From Pelagibius sp. (GTDB lineage: Bacteria > Pseudomonadota > Alphaproteobacteria > Kiloniellales > Kiloniellaceae), in NCBI GenBank assembly GCA_028280305.1, contig JANQMC010000100.1, positions 1 through 58,053 of the forward strand: DNA of 58,053 nucleotides, written 5' to 3'. A model generated the notes under the pieces. The model was not told where the DNA came from, did not search any database, and saw nothing but the letters and a program-made list of their open reading frames with translations. Made by a program: the position numbers and the translations under genes. Positions 26,584 to 35,083 of the stretch are shown here, piece by piece (position 1 is the first letter of the stretch; every line of letters starts with the position of its first letter).

Positions 26584-29500
26584 ATGGACGCAATCTACGG
26601 CTGGCTCCAGGGCTTGGGCCTGGATCGCTATGCCGCAGCTTTTGCTGAACAGGATATCGACTTCGACGTTCTGGCCGACTTGACGGAGGCCGACCTGATC
26701 GAACTCGGCGTCTCCTTCGGCGACCGGAAGAAGCTGCTGCGTGCCATTGCCGGACTGGCCGGCAGCGGCACCGCCGGCCCGCGGCGCGGCAAGTCCAAGC
26801 CGGGACAGAGCGATGGCCAGCCGGCAACGGAGTCAGCCGCGGAGCAGCGTCACCTGACGGTCATGTTCTGCGACCTTGTCGCCGCTACCGAACTCTCGAT
26901 CCGCTACGATCCGGAAGACCTGCGCATGATCGTGCGGGCCTACCAGGACGCCTGCGCCGGGGTGGTCGCCCGGCTTGAAGGCTTCGTCGCCCGCTATATG
27001 GGCGACGGCGTGCTGGTTTACTTCGGCTTTCCCCGCGCCCATGAAGACGATGCGGAGCGGGCGGTGCGCGCCGGTCTGGAGATTGTCGAAGCGGTCGCGC
27101 GCCTGCGCCCGCAAGCCGACCTGCGCCTGCAGACCCGGGTGGGGATCGGCACCGGCTCCGTCGTGGTGGGCGACCTGATCGGCCTGGGCTCCGCCCAGGA
27201 GATTGCCGCGGTGGGCGAGACCCCCAACCTTGCGGCACGGCTGCAGGCGCTGGCGAGACCCGACAGTGTCGTCGTCGACAGCACCACCCACAGTCTGACG
27301 CGCAGTATCTTTGAGTTCGAGGAACTCGGCCTTCAGAACCTGAAGGGAATATCGCAGCCGGCGGGCGCCTGGCGCGCTCTGAAGCAGCGCAAGACCGACA
27401 GACGCACGGACACCATGGAAGAAAAGGACCTGGTGCCCTTCGTCAACCGTTCCGGCGAGATCACCCTGATGCTCGACCGTTGGCAGAGTGCGAGAAACGG
27501 TCAGGGCCAGACCATCCTGCTATCGGGCGAAGCTGGCATCGGCAAGTCGCGGCTGCTGCGCGCTTTTGCCGAGCGCCTGATTGAAGACGACCATATGTCG
27601 CTGACCTTCCAGTGCACGCCCTACCACCAGAACAACGCGCTTTATCCTCTGGTCGAAAGGCTTCGCCGCTTGGCGGGCATCGCCGCCGACGACCCGCCGG
27701 TCGTCGGTCTGGCCAAGATGCGCGGGCTGTTCAGAAACTCGGCCATTGATTCAGAAGATGCCCTGCGCCTTTTCGCCCCGCTTCTTTCCGTCAAGGCCGT
27801 GGAACAGGAAAAGGCACGGGTCGCCCAACAGGCAGACATGGACCGCCTGCTCGATGTCCTGCTGCAGGAGACCGACGCCATGGCGGCGCGCAAGCCGCTG
27901 CTGATGATGGTCGAAGATCTGCACTGGATCGATCCGACCTCCCTGGAATTCCTGCAACGCCTGTCACAGCGCCTGGGCGATATGCGGCTGTTGCTGATTC
28001 TTACCGTCCGCCCGGAAGCCGAAGCAAAAATGCGCCCGCTGTTTCCGGCGACCGGTCTCGCCCTGGACCGTCTGCAGCGCCCGGCCTGCGAGACCATCAT
28101 CCGGCATATTGCCCAGCACAAAGACTTTCCCCAGTTCCTGGTCGACACCATTGCCGAGCGCACGGATGGGGTCGCCCTTTTCATCGAGCAACTGACCAAG
28201 GCGGTGTTGGAATCCGATGCGGTTGTCGATCTGGGCGACCGTTACGAGATCGCCGGCGAACAACCGGCCCTGAGCATTCCGACGACCCTGCGCGGTTCCC
28301 TGCTGGCCCGTCTCGACCGCCATCCCGCCGCCCGCGAGGTCGCCCAGATCGGATCTGTCATTGGCCGCGATTTCTCCTTCAAGATGCTGGCGGCCATTTC
28401 CGCCTTGCCTGAAGACGAATTGAACCGCGCTCTGGACCGCCTTGTCGAAACCGGTTTGCTGTACAAGGCCGGCGTCGTGCCGAAAGCGGTTTTTCGGTTC
28501 AAGCACGCCCTGGTACAGGAAATGGCCTACAGCAGTCTGCTGAAGAAGAAGCGGCGGCGGCTGCATGCCGAGATTGCCATCTTCCTGGAAGACCGCAGCC
28601 CTCATATCGTCGTCACGGAACCGGAACTTCTGGCCCACCACTACACCGAGGCCGGGCTGCCGCACCGGGCCATCACCTATCGCATGAAGGCCGGCGAGCG
28701 GGCGATCCAGCGCTCTGCCCTGAACGAGGCGGTGAGCGAAATCGACCTGGGGCTCAGCCTGCTTCCCAGCCTCACCGATGAAGCCGACAAGCGGACACAG
28801 GAACTCTATCTGCGTGTCGCCCAGGCGACGGCCCTGCGCGCAACCCGCGGCACCGGCGCACCGGAAACCGGGGCGGCCTGGGCCCGCGCGCAAACCCTGT
28901 GCAGCAACAAGGAAGACAAGGCGCTGTTGTTCCGCATCCTCTACGGCCGCTTCCTCTTCCATCAGGGCAACGCCGATCTTGAAAAGGCCCGGACCTTCGG
29001 CGAGTCGCTTCTGGATCTCGGCAGGCAGCTCGGTAACGACGGCGCCTTGCTGCGCGGCCACAGCGCCATCGGCCGCACCGCCTTCGGCCAAGGCGACTTT
29101 GTCGAAGCGCGCCAGCATCTCGAACAAGCCATCGCGCTGAACGACCCGGCCGGGACCCACAGCAACAACACGGGCGGCAACAACATGGTTGGCCAACCCG
29201 AGCTGCCGGTGATCGACCTTTGTTATCTGTCCTGGACTTCCTTCGCCCTGGGCTACCCCGAGACCGCCCTGAAGCAGTGCTGGCGCTCGCTGGAGATCGC
29301 CGAGGCCGGGGCCGTGTCCTATGACCTGGTCGTCGCCAACGGCAACGCCTGCTACCTGCATCAACTGCGCCAGGACCACAACGCGGTCCGGCGCTGCGCA
29401 CAGAATGTGATCGGCCTGGCGACGGAAAAGGGATTCCCCCATTGGCGGTCCCTGGGCGCGATGTTCCAGGGCTGGCTGCAGGCGACCGGCGGTCAGACGG

Positions 29501-30030
29501 CCGAGGGCATCGCCCTCTTCCAGAGCGCCCTCAGCGAGCACCGTGCGACCGGCGAGGTGCTGGAGGTCTGTTACTTCCTCGGCCTCTTGGCGGAGATGCT
29601 GGGCAGCAACCGCCAGGCCGAAGCCGGGCTCGACCACGTTGCCCAGGCTCTGGCGCTGGTCGAGCAGACCGGCGAACGCTGGTACGAGGCCGAACTGCAC
29701 CGGACAAGAGGCAACCTGCTGCTGCAGGCCCAGGGAACCGAAGACCCGGCGGCGGAAACCTGTTTCGAGACGGCGCTGAGCCTTGCGGCCCGCCAACAGG
29801 CCCGGCTTTGGGAGCTGCGCGCCGCTGTCAGTCTCAGCCGGCTCCGCCTTGCCCGCGGCCAGACAGCCGCGGCCCGCGAAACCCTGGAGCCGGTGTATCG
29901 CTGGTTCAAGCCGGGGGGCAAGGTGCCGAAGGGTGAGGTGGCGGACGGTTACGGCCCGGGTGAAGACGGCGCCGACCGGCGCGATGCTGCCGAACTGCTG
30001 GAGAATCTCGCAGTCACCGCCGGCTCCTAA
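26584..30030 (+). CDS. SAM-domain class III nucleotide cyclase fused to AAA ATPase and TPR region
   Basis: A 1148-residue signalling protein. Residues 1-62 form a SAM domain (MDAIYGWLQGLGLDRYAAAF). Residues 89-260 are a class III cyclase domain with both metal-binding aspartates, FCDLV (Asp 97) and YMGDGVLVYF (Asp 141), though the usual CDLVGST reads CDLVAAT. Next comes an AAA/STAND-like ATPase with Walker A GEAGIGKS (315-322) and Walker B LLMMVEDLHWID (439-450). The C-terminal third has repeated helical pairs of TPR type. The likely start is the ATG at 26584, giving MDAIYG; the frame is open 46 codons further up. This architecture is known in bacteria, and the cyclase may be active or may only bind nucleotide. 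Confidence 0.85.
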   Translation: MDAIYGWLQGLGLDRYAAAFAEQDIDFDVLADLTEADLIELGVSFGDRKKLLRAIAGLAGSGTAGPRRGKSKPGQSDGQPATESAAEQRHLTVMFCDLVAATELSIRYDPEDLRMIVRAYQDACAGVVARLEGFVARYMGDGVLVYFGFPRAHEDDAERAVRAGLEIVEAVARLRPQADLRLQTRVGIGTGSVVVGDLIGLGSAQEIAAVGETPNLAARLQALARPDSVVVDSTTHSLTRSIFEFEELGLQNLKGISQPAGAWRALKQRKTDRRTDTMEEKDLVPFVNRSGEITLMLDRWQSARNGQGQTILLSGEAGIGKSRLLRAFAERLIEDDHMSLTFQCTPYHQNNALYPLVERLRRLAGIAADDPPVVGLAKMRGLFRNSAIDSEDALRLFAPLLSVKAVEQEKARVAQQADMDRLLDVLLQETDAMAARKPLLMMVEDLHWIDPTSLEFLQRLSQRLGDMRLLLILTVRPEAEAKMRPLFPATGLALDRLQRPACETIIRHIAQHKDFPQFLVDTIAERTDGVALFIEQLTKAVLESDAVVDLGDRYEIAGEQPALSIPTTLRGSLLARLDRHPAAREVAQIGSVIGRDFSFKMLAAISALPEDELNRALDRLVETGLLYKAGVVPKAVFRFKHALVQEMAYSSLLKKKRRRLHAEIAIFLEDRSPHIVVTEPELLAHHYTEAGLPHRAITYRMKAGERAIQRSALNEAVSEIDLGLSLLPSLTDEADKRTQELYLRVAQATALRATRGTGAPETGAAWARAQTLCSNKEDKALLFRILYGRFLFHQGNADLEKARTFGESLLDLGRQLGNDGALLRGHSAIGRTAFGQGDFVEARQHLEQAIALNDPAGTHSNNTGGNNMVGQPELPVIDLCYLSWTSFALGYPETALKQCWRSLEIAEAGAVSYDLVVANGNACYLHQLRQDHNAVRRCAQNVIGLATEKGFPHWRSLGAMFQGWLQATGGQTAEGIALFQSALSEHRATGEVLEVCYFLGLLAEMLGSNRQAEAGLDHVAQALALVEQTGERWYEAELHRTRGNLLLQAQGTEDPAAETCFETALSLAARQQARLWELRAAVSLSRLRLARGQTAAARETLEPVYRWFKPGGKVPKGEVADGYGPGEDGADRRDAAELLENLAVTAGS

Positions 30031-30812
30031 AGACTTTCCGGAAAGCGGTCCGGCCGGTCGGTGATCAGGCAGTCGACCCCCTTGTCCAGCAACCGCCGGC
30101 CGGCCCGCACGCCGTTGACGGTATAAACCGCAACGGCATAGCCCGCCGCCTTTACCTGTGCGACGTCAGGTTTGCGGGTACGCCGCCAATGAAGGTGCAG
30201 AGAGGCGCAGTCGTAAGTCGCCATGGCGGCGCGCCAGTCTTGCGGGCAGTCTTCGGCCAGCAGGCCGCGCGGCCAGCCCGGTGCCAGGTCTTTGGCGACT
30301 GCCAGCGCGTCCCACTGAAAGCTGCTGATCAGCGGCGGCGGGCGGTCATCGGGCCAGAGCGCCCGCAGTTGCTTGATGGTCACCTCTGCCGTCTTCTCCG
30401 CCAGACCGGGCGTCGGTTTGATTTCGACGTTCGGGGTCAGGTTCAGATCCAAAAGGCAGGCAACGGTCTCCTCCAGCGAGGGCACACGGCAATCGGCGCG
30501 GCCGCGAAACCCGCGCTCGGCACGCAGGCCGTACTTGCTCCCGAACCCGTGGGAGGCATCAAGGGTCCGTACCTGAGCAAAAGGCGCCGCCGCCATGGCG
30601 CCGGAGGCGCCGGTCGTGCGCTTCAGGGTCTCGTCATGGAACAGCACCGGCACGCCGTCCGCCGTCAGCATGACGTCGAACTCGACCCAACGGACGCCGG
30701 CCTCCGCCGCGGCCTTTATGGAGGCGAGGGTGTTCTCCGGCGCCAGAGCCTTGGCGCCGCGATGGCCCATGATCCGCGGAAGCCGCAAAGAAAAAGCCGG
30801 CGTGGAGGTCAT
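30027..30812 (-). CDS. Glycerophosphodiester phosphodiesterase
   Basis: GDPDs hydrolyse glycerophosphodiesters to glycerol 3-phosphate and an alcohol, using a TIM barrel. The 261-residue protein has the catalytic His and metal ligands in MGHRGAKALAPENT, FDVMLTADGVPVLFHDETLKRTT (metal-binding His) and VEIKPTPG, and the barrel end DCLITDRPDRF. No signal peptide, so it is probably cytosolic. I use the ATG at 30812; a GTG five codons earlier is possible and an ATG at 30770 would drop the first 14 residues. The start lies inside the pnp terminator hairpin (30787-30834). Its stop overlaps the cyclase stop by 4 bases, tail to tail. Confidence 0.9.
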   Translation of the reverse strand: MTSTPAFSLRLPRIMGHRGAKALAPENTLASIKAAAEAGVRWVEFDVMLTADGVPVLFHDETLKRTTGASGAMAAAPFAQVRTLDASHGFGSKYGLRAERGFRGRADCRVPSLEETVACLLDLNLTPNVEIKPTPGLAEKTAEVTIKQLRALWPDDRPPPLISSFQWDALAVAKDLAPGWPRGLLAEDCPQDWRAAMATYDCASLHLHWRRTRKPDVAQVKAAGYAVAVYTVNGVRAGRRLLDKGVDCLITDRPDRFPESL

Positions 30813-30834
30813 GTCGCCATACCCCACGCCGGCT
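30787..30834 (-). terminator. Intrinsic terminator of pnp, overlapping the next gene's start
   Basis: On the minus strand AGCCGGCGTGG and CCACGCCGGCT (30834-30824 and 30805-30795) form a perfect 11-bp stem with an 18-base loop, followed by TTTTTCTTT. It begins 26 bases past the pnp stop. The phosphodiesterase ATG (30812-30810) is in the loop, and the right arm plus T-run encode its codons 3-9 (roughly STPAFSL). Confidence 0.85.
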
Positions 30835-30859
30835 CTTCTGAACGTCTTGGCGAAAGGCC

Positions 30860-32968
30860 TTAGCTGGCCTCGGCCTCCAGGTCCTCACCGGTCTCCTGGT
30901 TCACGCGCTTCATGGAGAGCTTCACCTTGCCGCGGTCCATGCCGATGCACTTCACCTTCACGACGTCGCCCTCGTTGACCACGTCGCCGACGGTGTTGAC
31001 GCGCTGAGGTGCCAGCTCGCTGATGTGCACCAGACCGTCGCGCGGGCCCAGGAAGTTCACGAAGGCGCCGAAGTCGACGACCTTCACGACCTTGCCGTCA
31101 TAGATCACGCCGACTTCCGGCTCCGCCACGATGGAGCGGATCCAGTCGAGGGCGGCCTCGGCCTTTTCCTGATCGACGGCGGCCACTTTCACCGTGCCGT
31201 CGTCTTCGATGTCGATCTTGGCGCCGGTTTCCTCGGTGATCTCGCGGATCACCTTGCCGCCGGTACCGATGATGTCGCGGATCTTGTCCTTCGGCACCGT
31301 GATCACGGTGATGCGCGGGGCGTTCTCCGAGACGCCTTCGCGGGCCGAGGTCAGGGCCTTGTTCATCTCGCCCAGGATGTGCAGGCGGCCGTCCTTTGCC
31401 TGGTTCAGGGCAACGGCCATGATCTCCTTGGTGATCGAGGTGATCTTGATGTCCATCTGCAGCGAGGTGATGCCCTGTTCGGTACCGGCCACCTTGAAGT
31501 CCATGTCGCCGAGGTGATCCTCGTCGCCCAGGATGTCGGAGAGCACGGCGAAGTCGTCGCCCTCCTTGATCAGGCCCATGGCGATGCCGGCCACCGGACG
31601 CACCAGCGGCACACCGGCATCCATCATCGACAGCGAGGAACCGCAGACCGTGGCCATCGAAGACGACCCGTTGGACTCGGTGATCTCCGACACCACGCGG
31701 ATGGTGTAGGGGAAGTCCTCCTTGTTCGGCAGCAGCGGCCGCAGGGCGCGCCAGGCCAGCTTGCCGTGGCCGATCTCGCGGCGGCCCGGGGCTAGGCGGA
31801 AGCTGCATTCACCCACCGAATAGGGCGGGAAGTTGTAGTGCAGCATGAAGTGTTCGCGGTAGCTGCCTTCCAGGGAATCGATCAGCTGCTCGTCCTGGCC
31901 GGTGCCCAGGGTCGTCGTCGCCAGGGCCTGGGTTTCACCGCGGGTGAAGAGCGCCGAGCCGTGGGTCAGGGGCAGCACGCCGACCTCGGCCAGGATCGGC
32001 CGGATGTCGGTGGTGGTGCGGCCGTCGATGCGGTTGGTGCCCTTCAGGATGTTGCCGCGGACCACGTCGCTTTCCAGGGACTTGAAGAGGCCGGAAGCGA
32101 ATTCCTTCTCCTCGTCGCTGAGCGATTCGAGCGCGCCTTCGCGGACCGCCGCCAGCTTGGTCTGGCGGGCCATCTTGTCGACCTCGCTATAGACCTCGGC
32201 CAGCTTGTCCATGATGCCGCCGGCAACCAGCTTGCCTTTGACTTCTTCGATCTCTGGCGCCGGCGGGGGAACCTCGCGCGGCTCCTTGGCGCAGCGCTCG
32301 GCCAGGGCGATGATGCCGTCGATGACCGGCTGCATCTGTTCGTGGCCGAAGTTCACCGCGCCCAGCATGACCTCTTCGGAGAGTTCGTGGGCTTCGGACT
32401 CGACCATCAGCACACCGTCGCGGGTACCGGCCAGCACCAGGTCCAGCGCGGCGTCTTCCATCTCGTCCATCAAGGGGTTCAGGACGTACTCGCCGTCCTT
32501 GTAGCCGACACGCGCACCGCCGATGGGGCCGAGGAAGGGCAGGCCGGAGATGGTGAGCGCGGCAGAGGCGCCGACCATGGCGACGATGTCCGGATCGTTC
32601 TCCAGGTCGTGGCTCAGCACCGTGCAGATCACCTGGGTCTCGTTCTTGTAGCCCTTGGCGAAAAGCGGGCGGATCGGCCGGTCGATGAGGCGGGAAGTCA
32701 GGGTCTCCTTCTCGGAAGGCCGTCCTTCGCGCTTGAAGAAACCGCCGGGAATCTTACCGGCGGCAAAGGTCTTTTCCTGATAGTTCACGGTGAGCGGGAA
32801 GAAATCCATGCCCGGGCGCGGGGCCGCCTCGCCGACCGCGGTGCAAAGCACCACCGTGTCGCCATAGGTCGCCAGCACGGCGCCGTTGGCCTGGCGCGCG
32901 ATACGCCCGGTTTCCAGGGTCAGCTTGCGGCCGCCCCACTCGATTTCCTGCTTGTGAATTTCAAACAT
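30860..32968 (-). CDS. pnp: Polynucleotide phosphorylase
   Basis: PNPase is the phosphorolytic 3'-5' exoribonuclease and RNA-tailing enzyme of the degradosome. The 702-residue protein has two RNase PH domains, including GERETQAL-like [15 protein letters not shown] and the [19 protein letters not shown] metal-ligand region, a KH domain with [20 protein letters not shown], and a C-terminal S1 domain ([25 protein letters not shown]). Length fits (about 700-715). A GC-rich hairpin lies in its 5' leader; terminator at 30787-30834. It lies downstream of rpsO on the same strand, an arrangement shared with E. coli. Confidence 0.98.
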   Translation of the reverse strand: MFEIHKQEIEWGGRKLTLETGRIARQANGAVLATYGDTVVLCTAVGEAAPRPGMDFFPLTVNYQEKTFAAGKIPGGFFKREGRPSEKETLTSRLIDRPIRPLFAKGYKNETQVICTVLSHDLENDPDIVAMVGASAALTISGLPFLGPIGGARVGYKDGEYVLNPLMDEMEDAALDLVLAGTRDGVLMVESEAHELSEEVMLGAVNFGHEQMQPVIDGIIALAERCAKEPREVPPPAPEIEEVKGKLVAGGIMDKLAEVYSEVDKMARQTKLAAVREGALESLSDEEKEFASGLFKSLESDVVRGNILKGTNRIDGRTTTDIRPILAEVGVLPLTHGSALFTRGETQALATTTLGTGQDEQLIDSLEGSYREHFMLHYNFPPYSVGECSFRLAPGRREIGHGKLAWRALRPLLPNKEDFPYTIRVVSEITESNGSSSMATVCGSSLSMMDAGVPLVRPVAGIAMGLIKEGDDFAVLSDILGDEDHLGDMDFKVAGTEQGITSLQMDIKITSITKEIMAVALNQAKDGRLHILGEMNKALTSAREGVSENAPRITVITVPKDKIRDIIGTGGKVIREITEETGAKIDIEDDGTVKVAAVDQEKAEAALDWIRSIVAEPEVGVIYDGKVVKVVDFGAFVNFLGPRDGLVHISELAPQRVNTVGDVVNEGDVVKVKCIGMDRGKVKLSMKRVNQETGEDLEAEAS

Positions 32969-33039
32969 GTTTTTCTGGGTCCTTCTAACCCTTCGCCGGT
33001 CGGTTTTTTGCCAAATAGCAAAGCGCCGGACCCGCGCAA

Positions 33040-33076
33040 GGGGCGCCCGCGCTGGAGAAAACTCCCCAGACGCCCC
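33040..33076 (-). promoter_or_regulatory. GC-rich hairpin in the pnp 5' leader
   Basis: GGGGCG (33040-33045) pairs with CGCCCC (33071-33076), with a further CTGG/CCAG helix inside, around 70-110 bases upstream of the pnp ATG. In E. coli a comparable hairpin in the pnp leader is cut by RNase III for autoregulation; here there is no T-run, so it is not an ordinary terminator. Confidence 0.45.
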
Positions 33077-33251
33077 TTACGTCGGCCCGGCCCTCAACAG
33101 ACCATCGTGCCGGCTTTGTCACGATGTCATTATTCGTCATCAGTCGCATTCGTCCGCGCCTGCGCCGGGCCTTCCCGCCGAACCGCCCCTGGTGAGGGAA
33201 AGGCGCGGCAGGAAAAGGTCGGCGCGAAACGCGGTCATTGTCGGCCCGATC

Positions 33252-33521
33252 CTAGCGGCGCAGGCCAAGGCGCTGGATCAGACCGTCGTAACGGGACTTC
33301 TCCTGAGCCTTCACATAGTCCAGCAGGCGCCGACGCTGGCCGACCATGACGAGCAGGCCGCGGCGCGAGTGGAAATCCTTTTTGTGGGTCTTGAGGTGTT
33401 CGGTCAGGTTCACGATCCGCTCGGTGAGGATTGCAACCTGTACTTCCGGGGACCCGGTGTCACCCTCGTGGGTGCCATACTCTTCGATCAGCGCAGTCTT
33501 GCGCTCGGCAGTGATCGACAT
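33252..33521 (-). CDS. rpsO: 30S ribosomal protein S15
   Basis: S15 organises the central domain of 16S rRNA. The 89-residue basic protein has the family sequence: [51 protein letters not shown] and the C-terminal [28 protein letters not shown]. Length is exactly standard. It starts 17 bases after truB and is followed by pnp, the conserved infB-rbfA-truB-rpsO-pnp order. Confidence 0.99.
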   Translation of the reverse strand: MSITAERKTALIEEYGTHEGDTGSPEVQVAILTERIVNLTEHLKTHKKDFHSRRGLLVMVGQRRRLLDYVKAQEKSRYDGLIQRLGLRR

Positions 33522-33538
33522 CGTCTATCTCCATAACT

Positions 33539-34516
33539 CTAAAGGTTCAAAACCCGGACCGGGTGAACGTCACCTGCCTCATAACGGGCCAAAGCCACCG
33601 GCTTGCCGCCTGACGTGGTAAATACAATGGACCCGTTGCTGAGATCACTGATGCGATCGCGGTTGGCGCGTGCCACCATGGACACGGCCTGCCCGCAGCG
33701 CAGGCGGTTCGCCTCGGTCTCGGAAAGTTCCAGCGCCGGGATGTCGTCCAGCGCTGTCTCAACCGGGAGCACCTGCTCCAAGGCGGCGGGACTATGCCCC
33801 ATGGATTCCAAAGATTCCAGCGAAATCGCGTCGGTCTCGGTAAACGGACCTACGGTTAATCGGCGGAGATCGGTGATGTAGGCCAGGGTACCGCAGGCCC
33901 GCCCCAGATCCCGGGCCAGGGAGCGCATATAGGTCCCCTTGCCGCAGTGAACGTCGAAAACCGCGTGATCGCGGTCCGGCATGGCCCGCAGGGTGATTTC
34001 ATGGACCATGACCCGGCGGGGCTTCAGCTCGAAATCCGCCTGGGCCCGGGCGAGATCGTAGGCCCGCTTGCCGCCGACCTTGATGGCCGAGTAGAGCGGC
34101 GGGATCTGCTCGATTTCCCCGGTGAAGCCGGGCAGCACGGCCTGAATGGCGGTCTCGTCGGGCCGGCCCTCGGCCTCTCCGATCACCGCGCCTTCGCTGT
34201 CGTCGGTCTCCGTCGCCTGGCCCCAGCGCAGGGTGAAGCGGTAGGACTTGCGGCCATCCATCACGTAGGAAACCGTCTTGGTGGCCTCGCCCATGGCGAT
34301 GGGCAACAGGCCGGTGGCCAGGGGATCGAGGGTGCCGCCGTGGCCGACCTTGCGGGGCTGCAGCACCCGCCTTACGCGCCCGACCACCTGGGTCGAGGTC
34401 ATGCCCAGGGGCTTGTCGATCACCAGCCAGCCGTTGACTGGCGGGCCACTCCTCAGCTTCGGGGACTTTGGGGCCGCCTTGGCAGACTTTTGGGCCTTGG
34501 CGGCGTCAGGCGCCAT
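33539..34516 (-). CDS. truB: tRNA pseudouridine synthase B
   Basis: TruB makes the pseudouridine at position 55 in the T-loop of tRNAs. The 325-residue protein begins with about 25 Lys/Ala-rich extra residues and then has NGWLVIDKPLGMTSTQVVGRVRR, the catalytic Asp in GGTLDPLATGLLPIAMGEATK, and YRFTLRWGQATETDDSEG, with a PUA-like C-terminal domain. The start ATG overlaps the last codons of rbfA by 11 bases, so the two are translationally coupled. Confidence 0.97.
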   Translation of the reverse strand: MAPDAAKAQKSAKAAPKSPKLRSGPPVNGWLVIDKPLGMTSTQVVGRVRRVLQPRKVGHGGTLDPLATGLLPIAMGEATKTVSYVMDGRKSYRFTLRWGQATETDDSEGAVIGEAEGRPDETAIQAVLPGFTGEIEQIPPLYSAIKVGGKRAYDLARAQADFELKPRRVMVHEITLRAMPDRDHAVFDVHCGKGTYMRSLARDLGRACGTLAYITDLRRLTVGPFTETDAISLESLESMGHSPAALEQVLPVETALDDIPALELSETEANRLRCGQAVSMVARANRDRISDLSNGSIVFTTSGGKPVALARYEAGDVHPVRVLNL

Positions 34517-35015
34517 CGTCCGGCCGTTTCATCGCGGGCCCGTCTTGCAAAGAGCCGTCGTCCAAAGCGCCCCTGTCCGGAGCACTGTCGTCCTGGGGCG
34601 GCGCCTCCACGTCGCGCTGGACCCGCGGATTATGCAGCAGGGCGTTGATCTTGGCCGCTTCATCGAAGCTGTGATCGGCCTGGAACGACAGACGCGGGGT
34701 ATGACGCAGGTGAATCTCGCGCCCAAGCTGGCTGCGCAGAAAAGCGGCGGCACGATTGAGGGCGGCCAGCACCTCGCCGCTGCCGTCGCCGCCCAGCGGC
34801 ACGACAAAGGCCGTTGCGTTCTTCAGGTCCGGGCTGACCCGCACCTCGGTGACGGTGACGCTGGCGCCTGCCAGGTCCGGGTCGTGCAGGTCGCCGCGCA
34901 GCAGAATGCGCGATACCGCATGACGCAGTTCCTCGCCGACGCGCAGCTGGCGCTGGCTGGGGGCTTTGGCGGCGCCCGATCTGGCGCCCTTTGCTGAGCT
35001 TCGCTGTGAACCCAT
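34506..35015 (-). CDS. rbfA: Ribosome-binding factor A
   Basis: RbfA helps mature the 30S subunit and process 16S rRNA. The 169-residue product has QRQLRVGEELRHAVSRIL, VTVTEVRVSPDLKNATAFV (strand-helix of the KH-like fold) and LRSQLGREIHLRHTPRLSFQADHS, then a long acidic/GC-rich C-terminal tail of about 40 residues that is low in complexity. The usual RbfA is about 130 residues, so that tail is an add-on. It overlaps truB by 11 bases and follows infB by 68. Confidence 0.95.
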   Translation of the reverse strand: MGSQRSSAKGARSGAAKAPSQRQLRVGEELRHAVSRILLRGDLHDPDLAGASVTVTEVRVSPDLKNATAFVVPLGGDGSGEVLAALNRAAAFLRSQLGREIHLRHTPRLSFQADHSFDEAAKINALLHNPRVQRDVEAPPQDDSAPDRGALDDGSLQDGPAMKRPDDGA

Positions 35016-35083
35016 GATCCGTTCTCGACTCTAGAACCAGGGGGCGGGCCGGGCGGTCTCAGCCGCCCGGCCCCACCGGAAAC

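Noticed and set aside
27964..29796. 610-codon minus-strand reading frame opposite the cyclase-like gene
   Set aside because: Shadow of the real plus-strand gene; no recognisable domains.
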